A DNA stretch of 64,000 nt from the NCBI RefSeq assembly GCF_039872745.1, contig NZ_JBDPZD010000001.1, positions 1,178,001 through 1,242,000 on the forward strand. The letters are read 5' to 3'. Positions within the stretch are counted from its first letter, which is position 1; each line of letters begins with the position of its first letter. The position numbers were made by a program, and so were the translations under genes. Shown in pieces: positions 44,362 through 53,486 of the stretch. Below the pieces are notes generated by a model. That model made no database searches. It saw only the letters and a list, made by a program, of their open reading frames with translations, and was not told the origin of the DNA. Source of the stretch: Pelomonas paludis (lineage in GTDB: Bacteria; Pseudomonadota; Gammaproteobacteria; Burkholderiales; Burkholderiaceae_C).

Positions 44362-44931
44362 TCAGATCTCTGATCCCCAGATCAGCGTCACCACCCCCAG
44401 CACCGCAAAGATGCCCGCCGCGATGCCGTGAACCAGCTTCACGGGGATGCGGTGGGCCAGCTTGTCGCCCAGCAGCACGGCGGGCACATTGGCCAGCATC
44501 ATGCCCACCGTGGTGCCCGCCACCACGGCCGCCAGCGCATCCGGCGTGCGCGCGGCCAGGGCCACTGTGGCGATCTGCGTCTTGTCGCCCATCTCGGCCA
44601 AAAAGAACGCGATCACGGTGCTGACAAAGACGCCGTGCCCGGGCTTCGGGGCATCGTCGTCGTCCAGCTTGTCGGGCACCAGCATCCAGGCCGCCATCGC
44701 GATGAAGGACAGCCCCAGGATCCAACGCAGGGCGGTCGGGCCGATCCAGTGGGTGACAAAGCCCCCCAGCCAGCCCGCAGCCGCGTGGTTGACCAGCGTG
44801 GCCACCAGGATGCCCCAGACGATGGGCCAGGGACGGCGGAACTTGGCCGCCAGCATGAAGGCCAGGAGCTGCGTCTTGTCGCCGATCTCGGCCAGGGCCA
44901 CGACGCTGGTGGCAATCAGAAAAACTTCCAT
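44362..44931 (-). CDS. GDT1/TMEM165 (UPF0016) family manganese/calcium transporter
   Basis: A 189-residue membrane protein with six predicted helices and two inverted repeats, each carrying the family motif ExGDKT: ALAEIGDKTQLLAFML (residues 12-27) and FFLAEMGDKTQIATVALA (about residues 108-125). In bacteria such proteins (MntX type) export Mn2+. The start at 44931 places the first motif near the N-terminus as usual. Its stop directly abuts that of the ClpP-like gene (convergent). Only 65 bases separate it from the divergent TfoX-like gene, with no room for a full Mn riboswitch. Confidence 0.92.
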   Translation of the reverse strand: MEVFLIATSVVALAEIGDKTQLLAFMLAAKFRRPWPIVWGILVATLVNHAAAGWLGGFVTHWIGPTALRWILGLSFIAMAAWMLVPDKLDDDDAPKPGHGVFVSTVIAFFLAEMGDKTQIATVALAARTPDALAAVVAGTTVGMMLANVPAVLLGDKLAHRIPVKLVHGIAAGIFAVLGVVTLIWGSEI

Positions 44932-44996
44932 GCCGGGATTGTCCCAGCCCCGCTGCTGACAAGCCTTGACAGCATGCGCTGCCACCATCCCGCTCC

Positions 44997-45266
44997 ATGA
45001 CCTCAACCCCCAACCCCTGGCACAGCCTCGGCCCTCGCAGCCGCGGGCATCTGGCTGCGCTCGGGATCGAGAGCGTCGAGGCCCTCAAGGCGCGTGATGC
45101 TTTCGAGGTCTACGCCCAGCTCAAGGCCCGTTGGCCCGAGGCCAGCCGCAACCTGCTCTACGCGCTGCTGGCCGTGCAGGAGGGGCTCGACTGGCGCGAG
45201 GTTGCCCGCGAGCGCCGCACCGAGATCCTGCTGCGCCTCGATGCCATGGGTCTTGCACCTCGCTGA
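44997..45266 (+). CDS. TfoX C-terminal-domain protein
   Basis: An 89-residue protein matching the C-terminal helical domain of TfoX/Sxy competence regulators: LGPRSRGHLAALGIESVEAL (residues 11-30), FEVYAQLKARWPEASRNLLY and LAVQEGLDWREVARERR. The N-terminal TfoX domain is absent; such stand-alone domains are common and are thought to bind nucleic acid through a helix-hairpin-helix-like fold. The gene is divergent from the GDT1 gene and precedes the phosphoesterase. Confidence 0.85.
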   Translation: MTSTPNPWHSLGPRSRGHLAALGIESVEALKARDAFEVYAQLKARWPEASRNLLYALLAVQEGLDWREVARERRTEILLRLDAMGLAPR

Positions 45267-45293
45267 TCGCGCGTTGACTTGCAGAATCCCGCC

Positions 45294-46046
45294 ATGCCCC
45301 ACTTGCGTCTAGCCCTCGTCTCCGACATCCACGGCAACCTGCCCGCCCTCGTGGCCGTGATGGCTGACATCCAGCGCCAGGGTGTGGACCAGGTGATCCA
45401 GCTCGGCGACATGGCCTCGGGCCCCTTGCTGCCGCGCGAGACGGTGGACCTGCTGCGGGCCCAGCCCTGGATTCACCTGCGCGGCAACCACGAGCGGCAG
45501 GTCTATGACTACAAGCCCAGCCCGGGCGGCGCGTCCGACGCGCACGCGGTGGCCGAGCTGCGGCCCGACCAGCTCGACTGGTTCCGCAGCCTGCCGCACT
45601 GCCTGGCCGTGAGTGACGAGCTGCTGGCCTGCCACGCCACGCCGCACAGCGACCTGCACTACCTGCTGGAGACCGTGACGCCGCAAGGCCTGCGCGCGGC
45701 CACGCAGGACGAGATTGCGCAGCGCCTGGGCGATGTGCGCTGCCCGGTGATCGCCTGCGGCCACTCGCATCTGCCGCGCGTCGTCCAACTGCCCGGTGGT
45801 GGCCTGATCGTGAACCCCGGCAGCGTGGGCCTGCAGGCCTATGACGACGACCAGCCCTGGCCCCATGTGGTGGAGACCGGCAGCCCGGCCGCGCGCTATG
45901 CGCTGATTGAGCGCGGCGCCAGCGGCTGGCGGGCCGAGCTGCGCCATGTGGACTACGACTTTGAACCCATGGCGCAACTGACCGCGCAACGCGGCCGGCC
46001 AGACTGGGCCGTGGCCTTGCGCACCGGCCGCATGAAGGAGCTTTGA
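45294..46046 (+). CDS. Calcineurin-like metallophosphoesterase
   Basis: A 250-residue enzyme of the metallophosphoesterase superfamily. Metal-binding motifs in order: VSDIHGN (residues 9-15), QLGDMASGPL, LRGNHER, CHATPHSD and CGHSHLPRV followed by NPGSVGLQ. The pattern resembles YfcE/DeoD-type predicted phosphodiesterases. ATG at 45294 is preferred over a TTG 15 bases earlier. Its TGA overlaps the ATG of the next gene by one base (TGATG), so it is cotranscribed with the WYL regulator. Confidence 0.9.
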   Translation: MPHLRLALVSDIHGNLPALVAVMADIQRQGVDQVIQLGDMASGPLLPRETVDLLRAQPWIHLRGNHERQVYDYKPSPGGASDAHAVAELRPDQLDWFRSLPHCLAVSDELLACHATPHSDLHYLLETVTPQGLRAATQDEIAQRLGDVRCPVIACGHSHLPRVVQLPGGGLIVNPGSVGLQAYDDDQPWPHVVETGSPAARYALIERGASGWRAELRHVDYDFEPMAQLTAQRGRPDWAVALRTGRMKEL

Positions 46047-46726
46047 TGCGCCGTGCTGACCGCCTCTTCCAGATCGTCCAGCTCGTGCGCGGGCGGCGGC
46101 TCACCACGGCCGACTACCTGGCCCGGCGCCTGGAGGTGTCGATGCGCACCGTCTACCGCGACATCGCGGCCTTGATCGGACAGGGCGTGCCCATCGAGGG
46201 AGAGGCCGGTGTGGGCTACTGCATGCGCGCGGGCTTCGATTTGCCGCCGCTGATGTTCAGCCGCCAGGAGGCGCAGGCCCTGGTGGCGGCGCTGCGGGTG
46301 GCCGAGTCGCGCCTGGATGCCGCGCTGGCGGCGCAGGCCGAGAACGCGCTGTCCAAGGTGCTGGCCGTGCTGCCGATTGACGCGCGCGCGGCGGCCGAGA
46401 GCCTGGCTGTGTACGCGCCTTCGGTGGCGCTGGACCCGAACACCAGCCACCACCTCACCGTGCTGCGCGAGGCCACCGAGTCACGCCACAAGCTGCGCGT
46501 GCAGTACCTGGACCTGGGCGGCGCGCGCAGCACGCGCGTGGTGCGGCCGCTGGCCTGTTTGTTCTGGGGCCCGGTGTGGACGGTGGCCGCCTGGTGCGAG
46601 CTGCGCGAGGACTTCCGCAGCTTCCGCGTGGACCGCATCGAGAGCCTGCAGCAGCTCCATGACCGCTTCCGCGACGAACCCGGCAAGACCTTGGCCGATA
46701 TGCGGCGCGCGACGGACTGCGAGTAG
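46046..46726 (+). CDS. YafY-type HTH-WYL transcriptional regulator
   Basis: A 226-residue regulator. The N-terminal winged helix (HTH_11) is ADRLFQIVQLVRGRRLTTAD followed by LARRLEVSMRTVYRDIAAL, with a wing ending GVGYCMRAGF. The WYL-type ligand domain starts near residue 135 (HKLRVQYLDLGG, then RVVRPLACLFWGPVWTVAAW, where the WYL signature is altered to WTV). It ends with a basic segment. AAGGAG lies 6 bases before the ATG, inside the phosphoesterase gene. Confidence 0.9.
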   Translation: MRRADRLFQIVQLVRGRRLTTADYLARRLEVSMRTVYRDIAALIGQGVPIEGEAGVGYCMRAGFDLPPLMFSRQEAQALVAALRVAESRLDAALAAQAENALSKVLAVLPIDARAAAESLAVYAPSVALDPNTSHHLTVLREATESRHKLRVQYLDLGGARSTRVVRPLACLFWGPVWTVAAWCELREDFRSFRVDRIESLQQLHDRFRDEPGKTLADMRRATDCE

Positions 46727-46739
46727 TCGCGAACAGCCA

Positions 46740-49547
46740 CTACTGCCGCAGCAGCCGCACCAGGTCCGCTTCCATCACCGGCTTGGTCAAGAAGCCCTGC
46801 ATGCCCGCGTCCTTGGCGGCCTGGCGCTCGTGCTCCAGCGCGGCGGCGGTGTAGGCGTGGATGGGCAGGGTGGCGGTGGCGGCGTCGGCGCGCAGCAGGC
46901 GCGTGGCGCGCAGGCCGTCGATCAGGGGCATGTGCAGGTCCATCAGCACGGCGTCGATGCGCGCCGCCTGCTGGCGGGCCACGTGCACGGCCTGGGCGCC
47001 GTCCTCGGCGGGCAGCACCTCGGCGCCCAGGCGCTGCAGCATGCTGGTGATGATGACCATGTTGACCGGGTTGTCCTCGGCCACCAGCACGCGCTTGCCG
47101 GCCAGCGGGTAGCGCTCGCGCGCCGGCGGCTCGGTGGCGGCGGGGTCCAGCGGCGGCAGCGGCAGCTCGACCCAGAAGCGGCTGCCCGTGCGGCCATCGC
47201 TGTCCATGCCGATGCGCCCGCCCATGCGCGTGGCCAGCTCGCGGCAGATCGACAAGCCCAGCCCCGTGCCGCCATAGCGCCGCGTGGTGCTGGCGTCGGC
47301 CTGGCTGAAGGGCTCGAAGAGGTGGCCCTGGTGCTCGGCCGGCACGCCGCAGCCTGAGTCGTGCACGCTGAAGCGCACCTGGCCGCTCGCGCCGCTGGCC
47401 ACCTCCAGGTTGACGCTGCCGTGCTCGGTGAACTTGACCGCATTGGTGAGGAAGTTGCTCAGGATCTGTCGCACCCGCAGCGCGTCGCCGCGCACCATCT
47501 GCGGCACGCCCGGCGCCAGCTGGCAGGCCATCTGCAAGCCGCGCTCGCGGCCCAGCACGGCGCTGCCCTCGAAGGTCTTGTGCACCAGTTGGTTCAGGTC
47601 GAACTCGGCGTCCTCGATGTGCAGCGCGCCGGCCTCGATCTTGGACAGGTCGAGCACGTTGGAGACCAACTCGTTGAGCGACTCGGCGGCGGTGCACAAA
47701 TGGCCGAGGAACTCGTCGCGCCGCGCGTCGTCGGGCGGCATCTGGCGCAGCAGCCGCGCCATGCCCAACACGCCGTTCAGTGGGGTGCGGATCTCGTGGC
47801 TCATGGTGGCCAGGAAGGCGCCCTTGGCGGCGCTGGCGGCCTCGGCCTCGTGCTTGGCGATGGACAGCTCCTGCGCCTGCTGGTGGCGCGCCGTCACGTC
47901 CACCGCGACCCAGATGTTCAGCGGCTCGGCCGAGTGCTGGAAGCTGGAGAAGGAGTGCGCGTCGGCCGGCGTCTGCGGCATGCGGCGGGTGTTGAACTGC
48001 ACGGTGATACGCCGGCCATCGGCACGCAGCAGGTCTCGCTCAAAGGCCAGCGGGTGCTTGGCGATCTGCTCGGCGTCGGGCAGGGGCATGGCGCCGTCGG
48101 CCAGGCGCAGGCGGTCGTCGCCAAAGATGCCGAGCCAGTGCGGGTTCATGCGCACGATGTGCTCGCCACGCATCAGCGCGATGCCGACGCTGGCGTTGTC
48201 GAGGATGGCATCGCCCTCGACGCGCACGCGCTCCAGCTCGGTGAGGTCGTCGCTGTACATCACCACCAGGTGGTCGCCCTCGATCTCGAAGCCGGCGGCG
48301 CTGATGCGCACGTCGGCCCAGCGCTCGTCGGCCAGGCGCACCAGGGTGCGGAAACTGCGCACGCTGCCGTGAGTCAGGATCTCGTCGCGCAGCCGGGCAG
48401 GCTCGCCGGCCTCGGTCCACATGCCCAGCTCCATCGCGCTCTTGCCCACGGCCTGCGTGTGCTCGTAGCCAGTCAGGGTCTCGAAGCCGGGGTTGACGTA
48501 GAGCATGCGGCCGTCGGTCAGGCGCGCCACGCAGATGGCACCGGGGCTGACGCGGAACACCTGCTCCAGCATCGCGCCGGTGCGGGCCTGCGCGCGCTGG
48601 GCCTCGTGCTCGGCCGTCACGTCGTGGCTGACGCCGCGCCAGCCCAGGCACTGGCCGTCTTCGTCATAGCGCGGCTCGGCCGAGGCTCGCACCCAGTCCA
48701 CCCGGCCGTCGGGCCAACGCACGCCGTGCAGGCGGTCGCGAAAGGCGCGGCGCCCGAGCAGGTCCTCGCGCATTGCCGCCCAGTGTTCGTCCTCGATGAA
48801 GTGAGGCCCGCCGGGCTGGCCGATGTGCATGAAGGCCTCGACGTCGCGGCCGCTTTGGGCAAAGGAGGGCGAGACATAGGTGATGCGCAGCTCGGCGTCG
48901 GCCTCCCAGTACCAGTCGTTGGCCACGCGCGTCCAGTCGGCCAGGCGCTCCTGGTCGCGCAGCGCCAGGGTCAGGCGGTGCGCCATCAGGTGGTGGATCA
49001 AGCCGCCCGCCACCAGGCTGCCCAGCATCAGCGTCAGCTGCACGATCAGCAGCTCGGTGGGCGTCTGGCTCGTCACCGTCACGGCGCTGGCGGCGGACGT
49101 GGTGTTCTGGTGCAGCAGCAGCAGGGCCGCCACCTGCAGTGCACACAGCAGCAGCCCGGCGCGCAGGCCGGCCAGGGCCATGGTCAGCGTGACGATGATG
49201 GCCGCCGCCGACAGGCCCGGCATGTACAGCCCCAGGCCCGACACATGGGCCACCCAGGCCAGGCCGACGATGGCGCACGCCAGCATCGAGCCCGCACCCA
49301 GGCGCGGCCGCTTGAGGCCCGTCAGGGCGGCGCCCGTGAGGCTGGCCAGCGCAAACACGCCCGCCAGCTCCAGCCGACGCGGCTGTGCCGCCGGGGAGAG
49401 GCCCAGCCAGGGCGTGGCCCAGGCCAGCACGGCTAGCAGCAGGGCCAGCACGGCGCAGATCAGGCAGGCCGTGAGCGTGGCGTGGCGCCACATCAGCGGC
49501 TGATGCTGGAGCGAGCTTGGGGTGTGCCAACCCGGGATGCGTGTCAT
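46740..49547 (-). CDS. Hybrid sensor histidine kinase with three PAS domains and receiver
   Basis: A 935-residue membrane kinase. Five or six N-terminal helices (about residues 20-185, MASE-like) are followed by three PAS segments (about residues 200-320, 325-440, 445-560). The histidine kinase has the phospho-acceptor in FLATMSHEIRTPLNGVLG near residue 582 and ATPase motifs NFLTNAVKF, DSGCGVP and GGTGLGLSI. The C-terminal receiver has the phospho-Asp in VLMDLHMPLIDG near residue 869 and Lys in FLTKPV. The phosphorelay would pass on to a separate HPt protein not seen here. The ATG at 49547 is chosen; upstream starts are non-ATG. No response regulator is adjacent. Confidence 0.92.
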   Translation of the reverse strand: MTRIPGWHTPSSLQHQPLMWRHATLTACLICAVLALLLAVLAWATPWLGLSPAAQPRRLELAGVFALASLTGAALTGLKRPRLGAGSMLACAIVGLAWVAHVSGLGLYMPGLSAAAIIVTLTMALAGLRAGLLLCALQVAALLLLHQNTTSAASAVTVTSQTPTELLIVQLTLMLGSLVAGGLIHHLMAHRLTLALRDQERLADWTRVANDWYWEADAELRITYVSPSFAQSGRDVEAFMHIGQPGGPHFIEDEHWAAMREDLLGRRAFRDRLHGVRWPDGRVDWVRASAEPRYDEDGQCLGWRGVSHDVTAEHEAQRAQARTGAMLEQVFRVSPGAICVARLTDGRMLYVNPGFETLTGYEHTQAVGKSAMELGMWTEAGEPARLRDEILTHGSVRSFRTLVRLADERWADVRISAAGFEIEGDHLVVMYSDDLTELERVRVEGDAILDNASVGIALMRGEHIVRMNPHWLGIFGDDRLRLADGAMPLPDAEQIAKHPLAFERDLLRADGRRITVQFNTRRMPQTPADAHSFSSFQHSAEPLNIWVAVDVTARHQQAQELSIAKHEAEAASAAKGAFLATMSHEIRTPLNGVLGMARLLRQMPPDDARRDEFLGHLCTAAESLNELVSNVLDLSKIEAGALHIEDAEFDLNQLVHKTFEGSAVLGRERGLQMACQLAPGVPQMVRGDALRVRQILSNFLTNAVKFTEHGSVNLEVASGASGQVRFSVHDSGCGVPAEHQGHLFEPFSQADASTTRRYGGTGLGLSICRELATRMGGRIGMDSDGRTGSRFWVELPLPPLDPAATEPPARERYPLAGKRVLVAEDNPVNMVIITSMLQRLGAEVLPAEDGAQAVHVARQQAARIDAVLMDLHMPLIDGLRATRLLRADAATATLPIHAYTAAALEHERQAAKDAGMQGFLTKPVMEADLVRLLRQ

Positions 49548-49700
49548 CGTCTGGACGCCGGGCAAGCCCGACAGACTCCTAGCCAGGGGTCGGCAGACCT
49601 TAGCACGCAGGCGCCTGCGCCCGCCTCGGGCGCGCCCCGCGCTTGGGGTGTGAATCTTGACGTACGGCTGCGGGCGGCAGCGGCTAGGTCAGCGGCTAGA

Positions 49701-50792
49701 TCAGCGAGTTAAGCGGCGCGCCCACCAGCGCGAGCCGGCGGTGCCGAGCCAGCCCGTGGTCCAGCGGTTTGCCCAGCTTGTTGCCGGGCATTCCACCCAG
49801 CGGTGGAAGGCGCCAGCCAGATGCACGGACAGCCCGAAGCACAGCGCCCCGACACCGAGCGCCGCCCAGTCCGGCAGCGCGCTCAGCGCCGCCAGCGCAT
49901 TGCCGGCCAGCAGCACGGGGAAGTGGATCAGGAAGAGTGCGTAGGACTCATTGGCCCAGCGCGACCAATTGCGGCCCGGGCGCAAATGCCCGGCCTCGGC
50001 CACGGCCAGCCACAGCGTCAGCGCCAGCGCCAGGGCCAGACGGTCCCGCCAGGCCAGGGCCAGCGCCGCCGCCATCAGCAGCAGCACGACACCAAAGGCC
50101 CAGGGCCTGAGCGTGCGGGCGCCCAGCCAGTGCACGCTGGCCCCGAGCCCATAGGACGCAAAGAAGTAGAGCGCCGTGGCGTCGAGCGAGGGGTCCAGGT
50201 TGAACACCCAGGCCGAGCCCAGCGCCAGCCCCAGCACCACGGCGGGCCCCAGCCACAGCTGGCGCGGGTGCAGGCTGAAGTGCCGCACCAGCCACAGCAG
50301 GCCCAGCAGCAGGGCAAACAGCTGCAGGTCCACCGCCACATACCAGGCGCCCACCGTCAGCGACTCAAACCCGAGCAGACCATGCGTCAGCGTGGCATGG
50401 GCCAGCAGTTGGCCGGTGCTCCAGTCGTCGGGATTGGCCAGCTCGGGCAGCACCGGGGCCACCACGGCCGAGACCAACAGGGTCAGCAGCAGGGCGGCCA
50501 CAAAGGGCAGGGTCAGGCGCAGATAGCGCTTGGCCAACGCCGCCGGCACGGCAGTGGCCAGCGCCTGGCCACGCGGCGACAGGGCCCGCGCGCTCAAGAA
50601 ACCCCCCACCACCAGGAAGGCCTGCACCGCCATGCGCCCGTAGTCGTGCATGACACCGGCCAAGGCTGGCAGCAGGCCATGCGCAGCGCGGCTGATGGGG
50701 CCGTAGCTGACGAGGTGATGCAGAACGATGCACTGCGCCGCAAGCGCCTTGAGGGCGTCCACGTGCGGCAGTCGGCGGGAGGCTGTCGACAT
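49701..50792 (-). CDS. Acyltransferase 3 family membrane protein
   Basis: A 363-residue integral membrane protein with about ten helices. It fits acyltransferase family 3 (OafA-like), which moves acyl groups onto surface polysaccharides or lipids. Family landmarks are the N-terminal HVDALKALAAQCIVLHHLVS (residues 10-29, with the His essential in this family) and later FLVVGGFLSARAL, then LRLTLPFVAALLL and AWYVAVDLQLF. The start at 50792 is where homology to the family begins. The product is unknown since no polysaccharide genes are adjacent. Confidence 0.87.
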   Translation of the reverse strand: MSTASRRLPHVDALKALAAQCIVLHHLVSYGPISRAAHGLLPALAGVMHDYGRMAVQAFLVVGGFLSARALSPRGQALATAVPAALAKRYLRLTLPFVAALLLTLLVSAVVAPVLPELANPDDWSTGQLLAHATLTHGLLGFESLTVGAWYVAVDLQLFALLLGLLWLVRHFSLHPRQLWLGPAVVLGLALGSAWVFNLDPSLDATALYFFASYGLGASVHWLGARTLRPWAFGVVLLLMAAALALAWRDRLALALALTLWLAVAEAGHLRPGRNWSRWANESYALFLIHFPVLLAGNALAALSALPDWAALGVGALCFGLSVHLAGAFHRWVECPATSWANRWTTGWLGTAGSRWWARRLTR

Positions 50793-50952
50793 GCGAGAAA
50801 GAACAGGCAAAAAAGCGGGCCTGCTGTTGCAGGCCCGGGTTTTCGGGGGGGAGTGGCGCAATTCTAAGCGGCGGGCCCCGGGCGCAGCCAGACAGTTACG
50901 GCCGGAAACCCGCGCCGCGCAAGGCCGAGACACCTTCGGGTAAGGTCGCCGC

Positions 50953-51903
50953 ATGGACAACATCGATCTCGTCGTGCTGCGCACGGCCCGTGAATGGCGC
51001 GAAGCCGGCTGGGCGGTCGTACTGGGCACCATCACCCGCACCTGGGGCTCGGCGCCGCGCCCGGTGGGCAGCCTGGTGGCGCTGCGCGCCGACGGCGTGC
51101 TGGCCGGCTCGGTCTCGGGCGGCTGCATCGAGGACGACCTCGTCGAGCAACTGCGCGCAGGTAGCCTCAACCTGCAGCGCCCTACGCCCCTGCGCTACGG
51201 CGTGGGCGCCGAAGAGGCGCGCCGCTTTGGCCTGCCCTGCGGCGGCACGCTGGAGCTGATGCTGGAGCCCCTGGGCCCGCAGTCGCAGCTGGACGAGCTG
51301 CTTGCGCGCCTGGCGCGCGGCGAGCGTGTGCGCCGCGAATTGGATCTGGCCAGCGGCGCCGTGCAGCTAGCGCCCGCGCAGGCGGGCGACACGCTCAGCC
51401 TCGATGAGCAGCGCCTTGTCAGCCACCACGGCCCACAGTGGCGCCTGCTCATCATCGGCGCCGGCCCCATCAGCGACTACCTGGCCCGCATGGCCCAGGC
51501 GCTGGACTACGGCGTGATGATCTGCGACCCGCGCCCCGAGCATGTGGGCGACTTTGCGCTGGACGGCGTGCAGCTGACGCGCGACATGCCCGACGACGTG
51601 GTGATGGACTTCAAGGCCGACGGGGCCAGCGCCATCGTCGCGCTCACGCACGACCCCAAGCTCGACGACCTCGCGCTGATGGAAGCCCTGCGCGGCCAGG
51701 CCTTCTACGTCGGCGCCATCGGCTCACGCGTCAACCAGGCCAAACGCCGCGCGCGCCTGTCCGAGCACTTTGGCCTGACCGAGGCCGAGCTGGACCGCAT
51801 GCACGGCCCCGTGGGCCTCGACATCGGCGCCCGCACGCCGCCCGAGATTGCGCTCTCCATCCTGGCCGAGATGACGGCCGTGCGCTACGGCAAGCAGGCT
51901 TGA
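50953..51903 (+). CDS. XdhC/CoxI family protein
   Basis: A 316-residue protein of the XdhC family, which inserts or sulfurates molybdenum cofactor for xanthine dehydrogenase-type enzymes. The N-terminal XdhC_CoxI domain includes GWAVVLGTITRTWGSAPRPV (residues 19-38) and GSVSGGCIEDDLVEQL (residues 52-67, with the conserved Cys). The C-terminal Rossmann part includes LLIIGAGPISDYLARMAQAL and YVGAIGSRVNQAKRRARL. No xdhA or xdhB is in the window, so its enzyme partner is elsewhere. The GST gene follows after 33 bases. Confidence 0.92.
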   Translation: MDNIDLVVLRTAREWREAGWAVVLGTITRTWGSAPRPVGSLVALRADGVLAGSVSGGCIEDDLVEQLRAGSLNLQRPTPLRYGVGAEEARRFGLPCGGTLELMLEPLGPQSQLDELLARLARGERVRRELDLASGAVQLAPAQAGDTLSLDEQRLVSHHGPQWRLLIIGAGPISDYLARMAQALDYGVMICDPRPEHVGDFALDGVQLTRDMPDDVVMDFKADGASAIVALTHDPKLDDLALMEALRGQAFYVGAIGSRVNQAKRRARLSEHFGLTEAELDRMHGPVGLDIGARTPPEIALSILAEMTAVRYGKQA

Positions 51904-51936
51904 CCTCTTCATTGCAACCCCCGCCCTCACCGACCC

Positions 51937-52578
51937 ATGCTTGAACTTCATTACTACCCCAGCAACGCCAGCTTCGCCCCCCACCTGCTGCTGGAGGAAA
52001 TGCAGCTGCCCTACACGCTGCGCAAGGTGAACCGCGAGGCCGGCGAGCACAAGTCGCCCGCCTACCTCAAGCTCAACCCCAATGGCCTGATTCCGGTCTT
52101 GATCGACAACGGTGAGCCGCTCTACGAGACCGCCGCCATCCTCATGCACCTTGCCGACAAGGCCCCGGGCTTTGCGCCGCCGATGGGCACCCTGGCCCGC
52201 GCCCACTACCTGAAGTGGATGGTCTGGATGACCAACACCCTGCAGGCCATGCTGATCCACTACTTCTACCCCGAGCGCATGGCGAACGAGGGTGATGCGC
52301 AAGCGGCTGCCGTCGTCAAGGCCCGCGCCGAGGCCCAGGTGGGCCCGATGCTCGACCAGATGGAGGCCGAGCTGGCGCGCCATGGTGGGCCGTGGTTTGG
52401 CGGCGCGGCCTATTCGGCGCTCGACCCGCTGGCCTTCATGCTCAGCCGCTGGACGCGCATGCACGCGCACCCAGCGCGTGACCGGCCCTTGCTCGGCGCC
52501 TACCTGGCGCGTGTGGCGGCGCGGCCGGCCACCCAAGCCGTGGTGGCGCGCGAGGGCCTGCCCGCGCCGATCTACTAG
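51937..52578 (+). CDS. Glutathione S-transferase family protein
   Basis: A 213-residue GST. The thioredoxin-like N-terminal domain has YPSNASFAPHLLLEEMQLPY (residues 7-26, with Ser near the usual active-site position), NPNGLIPVLIDNG (cis-Pro) and LYETAAILMHLADK (GSH-binding). The helical C-terminal domain includes GPWFGGAAYSALDPLAFML. The substrate is unknown. Unusually, the final G of its TAG stop codon is the first base of the MITE-like element at 52578, so insertion set the present end of the protein. Length looks normal for the family, so little or nothing was lost. Confidence 0.9.
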   Translation: MLELHYYPSNASFAPHLLLEEMQLPYTLRKVNREAGEHKSPAYLKLNPNGLIPVLIDNGEPLYETAAILMHLADKAPGFAPPMGTLARAHYLKWMVWMTNTLQAMLIHYFYPERMANEGDAQAAAVVKARAEAQVGPMLDQMEAELARHGGPWFGGAAYSALDPLAFMLSRWTRMHAHPARDRPLLGAYLARVAARPATQAVVAREGLPAPIY

Positions 52579-52843
52579 GGCCTGTTAACACTACGGGGAT
52601 GGGTCGCGAAGGCCCGCCGCAAGGGGCCAATCAAGGCGCGGCTCGCCGCCCGCACTCGCGTGCGGGCCAGAGGCGCAACGCCGAGTGGCCCCTTGCGGCG
52701 TGCCTTCCCGGGGGGTTGTGACCAAAACAGCCGCATGCGGCGTTGCAAATCCTCGTCGGGGGCCTACCCCGACTTGCGGTTTGCGCCTTGCCTGCGGCTG
52801 TTTTGGTCACAACGCGACCCGTCCCCGTAGTGTTAACAGGCCC
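52578..52843. mobile_element. MITE-like element, 266 bp
   Basis: The ends are 31-bp inverted repeats (52578-52608 and 52813-52843, one mismatch) beginning GGGCCTGTTAACACTACGGG, flanked on both sides by TA. The inside holds two long hairpins: arms 52609-52629 with 52686-52706, and arms 52715-52735 with 52793-52813 (21 bp, perfect). There is no transposase gene. The TA duplication suggests mobilisation by an IS630- or IS5-type transposase encoded elsewhere. It sits exactly between the stop codons of two convergent genes and could now act as their terminator. Confidence 0.8.
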
Positions 52844-52846
52844 TAA

Positions 52847-53377
52847 TCAGGCAGCGCCGCCCAGCTCGCGGTGCAGCCAGGCGCGGGCCAGCGCCCAATC
52901 GCGCTTGACGGTGCTGCGGCTCAAGGAGAGCAGGTCGGCAATCTCGTCCAGCTCCAGGCCGCCAAAAAACTTCAGCTCCACCACACGCGCCGCGCGCTCG
53001 TCATGCCGCTCCAGGGCCTCCAGGGCCTCGTGCACGCGCAGCACGTCGGCGTCCAGCCCCGGGGCAATGTGGTCGGCCTCGCTCAGCGTCAGCGGCACCA
53101 GCTCGGCCTCGCGCTTGGCGGCCCGCTTGGCCAGCGCGTGGTTGACGAGGATGCGCCGCATCATCAGCGCCGCCACCCCCAGGAAGTGGCTGCGGCTGGC
53201 CCACTCGGTGCGGCTCTGGGCGTTCAGCCGCATCCACGCCTCGTGCGCCAGGCCGGTGGCACTGAGCGTGTGGCCCGGCGTCTCGCGCCACATCTGCGCG
53301 GACGCGCAGCGGTGCAGGTCCTCGTAGAGGCTCTGGCTGAGCGGGTCGTCTGGCGAGGGTCTGGCGTCCAGGGGCAT
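52847..53377 (-). CDS. ECF sigma factor, TIGR02999-like (kinase-associated type)
   Basis: A 176-residue extracytoplasmic-function sigma factor. Region 2 lies in residues 15-85 (LYEDLHRCASAQMWRE, then AHEAWMRLN and MMRRILVNHALAKRAAKRE). Region 4 is LDEIADLLSLSRSTVKRDWA (about residues 145-164). This type lacks an anti-sigma gene and is typically encoded next to a Ser/Thr kinase, as here (54569). In the related Vibrio EcfP/PknT pair, phosphorylation by the kinase activates the sigma factor. The ATG at 53377 has no strong ribosome site. Its stop lies 4 bases from the MITE-like element. Confidence 0.9.
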   Translation of the reverse strand: MPLDARPSPDDPLSQSLYEDLHRCASAQMWRETPGHTLSATGLAHEAWMRLNAQSRTEWASRSHFLGVAALMMRRILVNHALAKRAAKREAELVPLTLSEADHIAPGLDADVLRVHEALEALERHDERAARVVELKFFGGLELDEIADLLSLSRSTVKRDWALARAWLHRELGGAA

Positions 53378-53486
53378 TAAAAAATTGTGTCACGCCCCTT
53401 GAACCGGTGGCCCTCGGCGCCGTGAAAGCTTGCGCATTCCTGCGGAGCCGTCGCGTTGACGGCGCATCGCTTCAGGAGCCCTGCCC

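Noticed and set aside
44932..44996. A manganese (yybP-ykoY) riboswitch before the GDT1 gene.
   Set aside because: Only 65 bases separate the divergent genes and the conserved riboswitch core is not visible.
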